Source: an uncultured Ruminococcus sp. (GTDB lineage: Bacteria > Bacillota > Clostridia > Oscillospirales > Ruminococcaceae). From it: a DNA stretch of 5,406 nt. Shown one piece after another: positions 1 through 4,927 of the stretch (positions are counted from its first letter, which is position 1; each line of letters opens with the position of its first letter). The DNA lies in the NCBI GenBank assembly GCA_947178195.1, contig CAMWXM010000199.1:1-5406 (forward strand), written 5' to 3'. The notes beneath the pieces were generated by a model. The model saw nothing but the letters and a program-made list of their open reading frames with translations, was not told the origin of the DNA and ran no database searches. The translations under genes and the position numbers were made by a program.

Positions 1-1225
1 GTATATCGTCATAAAGTCCCTTAGCACATGCTATTGATATAAATGCTGCGTCTCTTATGTTAAGCTTGCCGTCATCATTAGCATCGCCCTTTATATGAAG
101 CGGTTTTTCGCCTAAGCTTTCAAATTTATATCCATATTTGTTTGCAAATTGCTGAGCTGTTGAATTTTCATAACCATAAACAGTACCATTGAAATAATAA
201 TCTTTATTACTGTCGTATCCATTAGTAATAGTACTACCAGCATCATAAATATTACAATCAGGATTCAATATTGTTATGCTTGTTAAGTCTGTACACCCAA
301 AAAATGCCGTTGTTCCTATTGACGTCACACTGTCAGGTATCTCTATGCTTGATAAGCTTGCACAATTCCAAAAGGTATTTTGTTCTATTGATTTTACACG
401 GCTGGGCAGCTCTATGTTTGCTAAATTTGCGCAATTACAAAATGCATGATTTCCTATTGAAGATACGTTTTTTCCCATTTTTACGCTTGTTAAGCCAGTA
501 CAATAATAAAATGCTTTTTTACCTATTTGCTTTACACTATTGGGAATAGTGAATTCAGCGTCTGTTTTAGCGGCGGGATATTCTATTACTATTGTTTTGT
601 CTTTACTGAATAACACACCGTCAATGCTGCTGTAATTTTTATTATCTGCCGCAACATTTATGCTTTTTAAACTTGTACATCCTAAATTTTTAATCGACAT
701 TACGCTGGCAGGTATATTTATGCTTGTCAGTTTTGTACAGCGGTAAAATGCGTTTTCTTCTATTGTGGCCACACCTTTTCCCATCGTTATATGTGTCAGA
801 CCTGTACATGCATAAAACGCCATTTCTTCTATAGATGTTACACTGTCCGGTATTTCTATACTTGTTAAACGATAACAATTGTAAAAAGCAGTTGTTCCTA
901 TAGATTCTACGCCGTCCGATATTTTTATACTTACTAAACTTGTACAATCTTCAAATGCTCCATCTCCTATTGAAGTCACAGGCAAACCGTCAATTTCATC
1001 AGGAATTGTTATTTTTTCTGCCGATTTATCACACTTTGAAATTTCAATATAATCAAAAGTCCCGTCTGCGTCCCCATCTATCTGTATATAAGAAAGATGA
1101 TCGCCATAACGCATAGTATCGCTGATGTTTATCGCCGCAAGATTTATGGTTACTGCTCCGGCACATAGCGAAATAGTACAGGCAGATGCCAGAAAAGCAC
1201 TTATTATTTTTTGCTTTAATTTCAT
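1..1225 (-). CDS. Secreted BspA-type leucine-rich-repeat protein with C-terminal dockerin (partial, C-terminus off the left edge)
   Basis: The frame is open from the ATG at 1225 to the left edge, giving 408 residues without a stop. Residues 1-24 form a signal peptide: basic MKLKQK, a hydrophobic core, and a likely cut after AGA at 24. Residues 46-62 hold an acidic DGDADG stretch typical of the head of such proteins. Residues about 80-320 are BspA/LRR_5 repeats of about 23 residues (pattern IPDSVTSIGxxAFxxCTxLTSI): eight with an intact AF or TF core, plus one near 178-190 that has lost the AF segment. Residues 345-372 resemble the usual cap (YGYENSTAQQFANKYGYKF). Residues 380-400 are a dockerin type I calcium-binding repeat (GDANDDGKLNIRDAAFIS), so a second repeat should lie beyond the edge. 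By family, the LRRs mediate surface or host binding and the dockerin anchors to a cohesin; here that is inference. AAGGAG at 1234-1239 supports the start. The promoter is probably that at 1385-1413, shared with the small frame upstream. Confidence 0.93.
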   Translation of the reverse strand, partial: MKLKQKIISAFLASACTISLCAGAVTINLAAINISDTMRYGDHLSYIQIDGDADGTFDYIEISKCDKSAEKITIPDEIDGLPVTSIGDGAFEDCTSLVSIKISDGVESIGTTAFYNCYRLTSIEIPDSVTSIEEMAFYACTGLTHITMGKGVATIEENAFYRCTKLTSINIPASVMSIKNLGCTSLKSINVAADNKNYSSIDGVLFSKDKTIVIEYPAAKTDAEFTIPNSVKQIGKKAFYYCTGLTSVKMGKNVSSIGNHAFCNCANLANIELPSRVKSIEQNTFWNCASLSSIEIPDSVTSIGTTAFFGCTDLTSITILNPDCNIYDAGSTITNGYDSNKDYYFNGTVYGYENSTAQQFANKYGYKFESLGEKPLHIKGDANDDGKLNIRDAAFISIACAKGLYDDI

Positions 1226-1232
1226 TTTGAAT

Positions 1233-1239
1233 TCTCCTT
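1233..1239 (-). promoter_or_regulatory. Ribosome binding site of the LRR-dockerin gene
   Basis: The minus strand reads AAGGAGA eight bases before the ATG at 1225. It fixes the start in front of a clean signal peptide. It lies inside the 3' spacer just after the stop of the small 37-codon frame, so the two frames could be translated from one transcript. Confidence 0.8.
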
Positions 1240-1246
1240 AAATGAT

Positions 1247-1360
1247 TTATAGATTGACATGATTTTCCTGTTTCTTGTTATTATCAACGAGATAATCAAG
1301 AACATAAAGAAATAAACCGCCCAAGCTACCACTTAGCGGTTTACACTTAGAAGCGACCAT
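1247..1360 (-). CDS. Small 37-residue open frame, membrane-peptide-like; leader peptide or type I toxin candidate
   Basis: Starting at the ATG at 1360, the minus strand encodes 37 residues ending at TAA 1247-1249. The peptide has a polar, Lys/Gly/Ser-rich start (MVASKCKPLSGS, 1-12), a short hydrophobic stretch (LGGLFLYVLDYLV, 13-25) and a charged tail (DNNKKQENH). That layout recalls small type I toxins and leader peptides, but I do not recognise a named family. AAGGAG at 1372-1377 is 11 bases before this ATG. A nearer ATG at 1370 gives only seven codons (MPIDGRF, stop at 1347-1349) and is spaced too close to the ribosome site. A strong promoter lies directly upstream and the predicted transcript starts almost at the ribosome site. 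The stop is 21 bases before the LRR gene start. It is not established that this is translated. Confidence 0.45.
   Translation of the reverse strand: MVASKCKPLSGSLGGLFLYVLDYLVDNNKKQENHVNL
1254..1284 (+). promoter_or_regulatory. Possible antisense promoter against the small ORF
   Basis: On the plus strand TTGACA (1254-1259) is followed after 19 bases by TATTAT (1279-1284). The -35 is perfect; the -10 differs from consensus at one base and the spacing is long. A transcript would begin near 1291, run antisense to the 5' half of the small frame and could end at T6 (1376-1381). This is suggestive only. Confidence 0.3.
1272..1302. repeat. Second hairpin, 3' part of the small ORF
   Basis: TTCTTG (1272-1277) pairs with CAAGAA (1297-1302) and ATTATC (1280-1285) with GATAAT (1291-1296), with a two-base bulge and a five-base loop. 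There is no U-run after it on either strand, so it is not a standard terminator. It overlaps the -10 of a possible plus-strand promoter. Confidence 0.5.
1313..1343 (-). repeat. Hairpin inside the small ORF transcript
   Basis: Perfect 8-bp arms TAAACCGC (1313-1320) and GCGGTTTA (1336-1343) enclose 15 bases with a further AAG/CTT pair (1323-1325 with 1332-1334). On the minus strand it is followed by a mixed T-rich stretch (ATTTCTTT), so it could act as a weak terminator or as structure limiting translation of the small frame. The same fold forms on either strand. Confidence 0.6.
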
Positions 1361-1500
1361 CTATCGGCATGCTCCTTTTTTATTATTTTACCATATTTAA
1401 TAAAGTATGTCAACCTACTTTTAAAAAAATTTTCTTTTGCATCTACTCCGCTCATATGACTTTTGAAGGCTCGGAAAACAACCTGACCAATGATACGTAG
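1361..1500. other. Spacer between the CarD-like gene and the small ORF
   Basis: Apart from the promoter at 1385-1413 and the ribosome site at 1372-1377, I see only AT-rich sequence. There is no convincing terminator for the CarD-like gene: TCATATGA near 1453 is a short palindrome without a U-run, and the run of A and T near 1420-1435 has no stem before it. Read-through from the CarD-like gene into the small ORF is therefore possible. Confidence 0.5.
1385..1413 (-). promoter_or_regulatory. Strong sigma-A promoter for the small ORF and LRR-dockerin gene
   Basis: On the minus strand TTGACA (1408-1413) is 17 bases from TAAAAT (1385-1390), with a TGG triplet just before the -10 that makes an extended -10. 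The start of transcription would be near 1378, immediately before AAGGAG (1372-1377), so the 5' leader before the ribosome site is almost absent. Confidence 0.85.
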
Positions 1501-2001
1501 TCAAATTTTTTGAGGTAATTTTTTAATTAACTCCTCCGCCTCATCAGGACTTATTTCAAAAGCGATTGCGACTTCGCTCTGGAATATTTTTTTAGCCAGT
1601 TCAAAATTTCTCTTATCATAATTTAAAAGCTGCTTTCCTTTTTTCTCACTATTGTTCTTTTCCATATAGATACCGTTCATAAGGGAAAAAATTCTTCTGT
1701 AGTCCCCTTTTTTTATTGCGTCTGAGAATGCGTCCTTTCGCTCGCTGCGGTCCGAGATCCATTCGGTGCTGCTGTCAGAAAGCTCGTTAATAAGCTTTGA
1801 AAGCTGTTCTTTAGTCAGTACAGAGCGAACACTGCTTTCGATTTTGTCCGCCGGTACATAATAAGTACTTTTGGAATCGTTAGGGTATAATTTGTAATAT
1901 TTGTTTTCATTTACTCCGTCAAAACATTTCTTGACAGTTTCGCCTATGCGGCATATTTCCGCTCCATTGTAAACAACATAATTACCAGTCTGATATTCCA
2001 T
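1501..2001 (-). CDS. CarD/CdnL/TRCF-domain transcription regulator
   Basis: The 166-residue protein begins with the CarD RNA-polymerase-interacting domain. Residues 4-28 (QTGNYVVYNGAEICRIGETV) give the FxxGDxVVY-type start with Tyr at the usual Phe position and the valine-rich strands, and residues 36-58 (YYKLYPNDSKSTYYVPADKI) give the YYxLxxxxxxxxYVP signature. Residues 60-166 are helical and contain WISDRSERKDAF and a GDYRRIFSLMNGIY segment, matching the helical DNA-contacting part of CarD proteins. Family members bind the polymerase beta subunit and modulate open-complex stability; whether this one activates or represses is unknown. AAAGGAG lies nine bases before the ATG at 2001. It is 96 bases downstream of the DUF2798-like gene on the same strand with no strong promoter or terminator seen between them, so co-transcription is plausible. 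Confidence 0.9.
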   Translation of the reverse strand: MEYQTGNYVVYNGAEICRIGETVKKCFDGVNENKYYKLYPNDSKSTYYVPADKIESSVRSVLTKEQLSKLINELSDSSTEWISDRSERKDAFSDAIKKGDYRRIFSLMNGIYMEKNNSEKKGKQLLNYDKRNFELAKKIFQSEVAIAFEISPDEAEELIKKLPQKI

Positions 2002-2097
2002 ATTTGTACGCTCCTTTCTGATATTGCTGCCCGAACAAAAAGATCGTGCATATTCCCGGACGCAAGGACTGTCGGGATACTTTTGTATGTATTGTCT

Positions 2098-2646
2098 TTA
2101 GGCATTCTCTTTTCTTCTGAAAATAGCCTTGAATAAGGTTCTGATAAAAGGCTGAATAAAGAAAAGCTGGGTGAAGAATGCAAATGGAAAATTAAAGCAG
2201 ACAAGCTTCAACCAATTTGCCAAAAGTGTGATGCAGTTGAATCCCTCATAGTACGGATAATAGAGCAATGCGGCAATAAAGCTCATTGCAGGGCACATGA
2301 TTCCAACAGTTGCGCAGATAATCGCAGTTTCAAAAAGTACAGGGTGTGTTTCCTTCGGGTCAAACACTTTGCATGCGAGTTTAAATGAACAGGGACTTCC
2401 CACAAGACATTCAAGAACGTATGCAAAAAGAAATTCTACGATCACAACAACCCATATCGGCATAAAACGACCGAACATATATACTCCGCCCTGTGCGTTT
2501 ATTGCTGACAGTACACTGTTTGTCTGGTTGATTTCAATAAGTGTTGAACCGTTTACAACGTACAGGCTGTAAAAGACATAGGCGTGTACGGTTATAATTA
2601 CGGTCAAAAGTGCGAACATCATTCTTTCAAATTGGTTTCTTGGCAT
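2098..2646 (-). CDS. DUF2798-like four-helix membrane protein
   Basis: The 182-residue protein has four predicted membrane segments, about 9-31, 62-83, 104-128 and 139-165, with a basic tail (FKAIFRRKE) likely in the cytoplasm. The opening MPRNQFERMMFALLTVIITV resembles the repeated first helix of the DUF2798 family, which usually has two tandem copies of a two-helix unit. The second unit here would start near residue 98 (KETHPVLFETAII). A loop at 32-56 is longer than usual. Biochemical function is unknown; members are often found beside stress or drug-responsive regulators, but none is next to it here. AAGGAG (2655-2660) lies eight bases before the ATG at 2646. It has its own consensus promoter and a leader with an 18-bp inverted repeat, so expression is probably conditional. 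Confidence 0.75.
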   Translation of the reverse strand: MPRNQFERMMFALLTVIITVHAYVFYSLYVVNGSTLIEINQTNSVLSAINAQGGVYMFGRFMPIWVVVIVEFLFAYVLECLVGSPCSFKLACKVFDPKETHPVLFETAIICATVGIMCPAMSFIAALLYYPYYEGFNCITLLANWLKLVCFNFPFAFFTQLFFIQPFIRTLFKAIFRRKENA

Positions 2647-2680
2647 AAAAAATTCTCCTTAAAAATATTTTTGAAAAAAA

Positions 2681-2749
2681 AAGTTATACCTATGGTATAA
2701 ATCACGATTTTCGTACCGTAATCAGATTTACATACCATAGGTATAACTT
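2681..2749 (-). promoter_or_regulatory. Leader inverted repeat: nested operators or an attenuator
   Basis: The arms AAGTTATACCTATGGTAT (2681-2698) and its exact complement (2732-2749) form an 18-bp stem around 33 bases. Each arm is itself palindromic: TTATACC-TAT-GGTATAA on the left, ATACC-ATA-GGTAT on the right. On the minus strand the stem is followed directly by nine T, as in an intrinsic terminator, and it lies between the promoter (2777-2805) and the ribosome site (2655-2660). It may be a pair of binding sites for a dimeric repressor, or an RNA that switches between two small hairpins and one long terminator. Confidence 0.75.
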
Positions 2750-2776
2750 GTGTCGTTTCTTATTCGGTTTAATATA

Positions 2777-2805
2777 ATTATAGCATATTTTTTTATTTTT
2801 TTCAA
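2777..2805 (-). promoter_or_regulatory. Sigma-A promoter of the DUF2798-like gene
   Basis: The minus strand reads TTGAAA (2800-2805), 17 bases, then TATAAT (2777-2782). Transcription would start near 2770, about 20 bases before the inverted repeat and some 125 bases before the start codon. Confidence 0.85.
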
Positions 2806-2954
2806 ATGGTTATTTTGAACAATTTTTATTACTTATCTGACTTGATTTTTGTACCAGATTACCCCGGATACGCATACTTCAACTTTTAGGAAAAAATTTG
2901 CAATCTAACGAAAATATGAAATAATGAATAACTTTGATTTTTTTTAGAAATATA
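2806..2954. other. Divergent intergenic spacer, nothing further seen
   Basis: This AT-rich stretch separates two back-to-back promoters, one for the membrane-protein gene and one for tRNA-Leu. A 21-codon minus-strand frame around 2804-2870 has no ribosome site. With 2647-2805 and 2955-3044 it makes a gene-free gap of about 400 bases whose content is regulatory. Confidence 0.5.
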
Positions 2955-2983
2955 TTGACAAGCAGGCGGAAATGTGATATAAT
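2955..2983 (+). promoter_or_regulatory. Consensus promoter of the tRNA-Leu gene
   Basis: TTGACA (2955-2960) and TATAAT (2978-2983) both match consensus perfectly at 17-base spacing, with TGA just before the -10. The start of transcription would be near 2990, leaving about 55 bases of 5' leader before the tRNA. Confidence 0.92.
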
Positions 2984-3044
2984 ATTAACTGGTTATTGAG
3001 AGTTTATAAAATTTCTTGATTACTTTATTAAATGAATATTATGT

Positions 3045-3131
3045 GCGGATATGGCGGAATAGGCAGACGCGCTGGCTTCAGGTGCCAGTCGGGGCAACTC
3101 GGTGCAGGTTCAACTCCTGTTATCCGCACCA
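3045..3131 (+). tRNA. tRNA-Leu (anticodon CAG), CCA encoded
   Basis: The acceptor stem GCGGATA (3045-3051) pairs with TATCCGC (3121-3127), followed by discriminator A and an encoded CCA (3129-3131). The anticodon stem CTGGC/GCCAG encloses the loop TTCAGGT with anticodon CAG, reading CUG. A long variable arm (TCGGGGCAACTCGG region) gives the class II shape expected of tRNA-Leu, and the T-arm GCAGG-TTCAACT-CCTGT is intact. It decodes leucine CUG codons. Its 3' end borders rearranged DNA, although no duplicate of that end is visible in the window. Confidence 0.95.
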
Positions 3132-3140
3132 ACGACAAAA

Positions 3141-3172
3141 AAGGCTGTAAGTATTTGGTTGCTTACAGCCTT
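3141..3172 (-). terminator. Strong hairpin terminator, oriented for the minus strand
   Basis: Perfect 11-bp arms AAGGCTGTAAG (3141-3151) and CTTACAGCCTT (3162-3172) enclose a 10-base loop. The minus strand has T6 right after the stem, continuing into TTTTGTCG, while the plus strand has only a weak tract (AAACTTTATG). It may also end the tRNA transcript, but the better U-tract serves a minus-strand gene ending at 3193. Confidence 0.8.
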
Positions 3173-3192
3173 AAACTTTATGCAATTTTTAA

Positions 3193-3315
3193 TTAATTTT
3201 CCGATTTAATAGGTATGCTTGATATGGTGTTAAAATCACCGTTTATCTCAAATTTTATGTCAAGGCTTTTATTATTGTTTTGATAAATTAGAACTATATT
3301 AATGTGAGGTGTTTT
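3193..3315 (-). pseudogene. Possible C-terminal remnant of a lost minus-strand gene
   Basis: A minus-strand frame is open from 3315 and ends in TAA (3193-3195), giving about 40 residues with no ATG, GTG or TTG start and no ribosome site. The peptide (INIVLIYQNN, then SLDIKFEINGDFNT, then SSIPIKSEN) alternates hydrophobic and polar residues as in beta strands. It is followed 20 bases later by a hairpin with its U-tract on this strand, as expected at the end of a gene. I cannot assign a family. It could also be a chance open frame, since it is short and lies in AT-rich DNA. Confidence 0.35.
3306..3311 (+). promoter_or_regulatory. Ribosome binding site that decides the phosphatase start
   Basis: GAGGTG ends six bases before the ATG at 3318-3320. 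The GTG at 3309 lies inside this site and would add MFF to the protein, so the ATG at 3318 is the better start. No convincing promoter is visible upstream; TATATT at 3295-3300 lacks a matching -35. Confidence 0.7.
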
Positions 3316-3317
3316 TT

Positions 3318-4554
3318 ATGTCAATATATTGTATTGGTGATCTTCATGGAAGGTTTGACCTTTTTTCAATGATTCTTGAAAAAATAAAATTTGATTACAA
3401 GAAAGATACACTATATTTATTAGGAGATGCAATTGATGGTGCATATGGCGGAATTCAAATCATTCGTTATATGATGAAACACAAAGAGTCTTGTGTATTT
3501 ATCAGGGGAAATCACGAAGACTTTTTTCTGGATACAATTCCAGAATACGATATTATTATGGCAGATATCAAACTAAAGCAAGCAATTGTTGAAATTGAAA
3601 ATCACCCAACTATTTTCGAAGAATTAATAAAAATATGCAAAGGGGATTTAAATTCAGTAGTTACAGATAAAGTATCCAAATGGGCACAACAGGGCAATAT
3701 GAAACGTCGAGAAGCTTTATTAGAAGCATTGAAAGTATTTACAAAAATTAACGGCTATAGCATTAATTATTTTAATCGGCTTTTTTGTAACAAACGCTTT
3801 AAGACAAGAGAATTTATTAAGGAGTTAGTACAACTAAATTGTGATGAATATAGTGAACTAAAAACGTATTTAAGAAACTGTCCTAAAACAATAAGTTTAG
3901 ATGTTAACAACAGACATTTTGAATTAATGCACAGTATTCAGTATGACAGTCATAGAAGAAGAAATCGTTGGATCATACTCATACAAAGGCAATCAACAGA
4001 TACATATTATATTTATGGTCATTGTCCTGTTCCCAAATTATATAACAAAATTAATGGGATATAGAAAAATTTTTTCTTATGTTGACACAAATAACAATTA
4101 TTATTATAATCTTGATATCGCTTCGAATCCAGTTGCTGCATTGAAATTAGATGATATGAGCGAATATTATGTTGGTATTCCCAGTTGCAAAAAAGACTCA
4201 AGTTATCAAAAAGTTCCAGATGATGTTATTGAATATAAACCTACACATTATGAAAAATATAACCACCCTATAACAATTGGAAAATATTCATTCAAACGGC
4301 ATACCCAAAGTCGATTTGTAATTGTAACATTCAAAGGTAACAGTTATGAATATTTAATTGCTGTTGATAAAACAAATGAAAAAATATATTACACCCGAAT
4401 TTCATGGATAAATATAGGACTGTATTTTATTATTGATAACATCAATATTTGTCAATCGTCAATTGATGATATTATTGAAATTGTTAGTAAACAATCAAAG
4501 ATTGATAGCACTAAAATTCCCGAAGAATATCTATACGGATTTAACTTTAGATAA
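3318..4554 (+). pseudogene. PPP-family metallophosphoesterase (calcineurin-like), frameshifted
   Basis: Metal-binding motifs of the PPP family appear in order: GDLHG (residues 7-11), GDAID (36-40), RGNHE (63-67), the LMH histidine (205) and YGH (233-235). This family hydrolyses phosphoprotein or dinucleotide phosphoesters with two metal ions. The frame stops at TAG 4062-4064 after 248 residues, right after the last metal-binding histidine. The next frame continues from GGA 4057-4059 for 165 codons to TAA 4552-4554 and carries the expected tail (NLDIASNPVAALKLDDMSEYYV), so removing one base of GGG (4056-4058) would join them into about 411 residues. The last 120 or so residues are unrecognised. 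GDAID is followed by GAYGG where relatives have RGPDG, so the phosphate-contacting arginine of DRG is missing. Composition is AT-rich (many ATA, TTA, AGA codons) compared with the flanks. It is most likely a decaying gene; a sequencing error or +1 recoding is possible. Confidence 0.75.
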
Positions 4555-4578
4555 TCTGTAATATAGCCATGCTCTCAT
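4531..4578 (-). pseudogene. Truncated serine recombinase, N-terminal ten codons only
   Basis: From the ATG at 4578 the minus strand reads MRAWLYYRLS and then KVKSV and a stop at 4531-4533. The first ten residues match the first strand of serine recombinases from Clostridia mobile elements (YxRLS), with Arg8 and the nucleophile Ser10 in the positions used by resolvase-type enzymes. The rest of the catalytic domain is missing: the antisense of the phosphatase 3' end begins instead near 4549-4556. AAAGGAGG, with GTTGATAAA before the ATG, is a near-perfect ribosome site. It sits downstream of a ribbon-helix-helix gene and a 60-residue gene on the same strand, a layout seen in such elements. The identity rests on ten residues plus context. 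Confidence 0.55.
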
Positions 4579-4598
4579 TTTATCAACCTCCTTTGGCA

Positions 4599-4626
4599 GT
4601 CGCAGCACCTTGTTTGGCGCTACGAC
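4599..4626 (-). repeat. Stable hairpin just before the recombinase ribosome site
   Basis: On the minus strand GTCGTAGCGCC pairs with GGTGCTGCGAC around the loop AAACAA, 11 pairs including two G-U. It ends ten bases before AAAGGAGG. No U-run follows on either strand, so it is not a simple terminator. It may control recombinase translation or protect the message; a recombination-site role is also possible. Confidence 0.65.
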
Positions 4627-4660
4627 AACCATATCACAACTGCCTTATAAAGTCCAGCAA

Positions 4661-4843
4661 TCACGCCGATTTTATATTATTTTCTACCTTACCAATAAAA
4701 CTTTGAGGTTCAGACTTAGCTATACTACATGAATTTAAATAGTCCAGAATCAAGGACTCAATGAACATTTCAAATGATTTTTTATCGCCGTTGTAGGTGA
4801 CAACAACTGAATTGATTTTGGGTATTGTTTTAGGTCTTGACAT
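4661..4843 (-). CDS. Small mobile-element protein upstream of the recombinase
   Basis: This 60-residue protein opens with MSRPKTIPKINSVVVTYNG, a basic start leading into a strand, followed by a helix (KKSFEMFIESLILDYLNS, 21-38) and a polar tail. Small proteins of this look commonly sit just before the serine recombinase gene in Clostridia transposon-like elements; their job is unknown and I give no name. GGGAGG lies about 11 bases before the ATG at 4843. The stop is 82 bases before the recombinase start, with the hairpin at 4599-4626 in between. It appears intact, although its presumed partner recombinase is destroyed. Confidence 0.7.
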   Translation of the reverse strand: MSRPKTIPKINSVVVTYNGDKKSFEMFIESLILDYLNSCSIAKSEPQSFIGKVENNIKSA

Positions 4844-4927
4844 ATTTTTATCGCCCTCCCTGATGTCCTTACATTTGATTTTCTTGTGAATATTAAATTG
4901 AGCATTTTAAATTTTCCTTTCCAACTT
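4844..4927. other. Short intercistronic gap, no gene
   Basis: The 84 bases between the ribbon-helix-helix gene and the small gene contain the ribosome site of the latter (AGGGAGG near 4855-4861). I see no terminator, which agrees with one operon. Confidence 0.5.

Noticed and set aside
271..947. Open frames on both strands opposite or out of frame with the LRR gene
   Set aside because: They arise from the repetitive LRR codons; they lack ribosome sites, and the signal peptide, LRR and dockerin frame explains the region.
250..980. Regular about 69-base DNA repeats as a CRISPR array
   Set aside because: The period equals the 23-residue LRR and there are no constant repeats separating unique spacers.
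2046..2080. Terminator between the DUF2798-like and CarD-like genes
   Set aside because: The stem TCCCG/CGGGA has a bulged G, and the T-run on the minus strand is about 12 bases away; too weak to call.
2297..2572. Plus-strand 91-codon frame within the membrane-protein gene
   Set aside because: It is antisense to a recognisable four-helix protein and has no ribosome site.
2681..2749. 18-bp terminal repeats of a miniature transposon
   Set aside because: There is no target duplication next to the arms, the unit is only 69 bases, and its position between promoter and ribosome site with a T-run fits regulation better.
2804..2870. 21-codon minus-strand frame starting MRIRGN
   Set aside because: There is no ribosome site and no family resemblance, and it overlaps the -35 of the adjacent promoter.
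3105..3131. tRNA-Leu 3' end as an att site of an integrated element
   Set aside because: No second copy of the 3' end was found in the window and the element remnants look like a serine, not tyrosine, recombinase type; a copy could exist outside.
4019..4201. Minus-strand 60-codon frame within the phosphatase
   Set aside because: The opposite strand carries family motifs on both sides of the frameshift; this frame has no ribosome site or recognisable domain.
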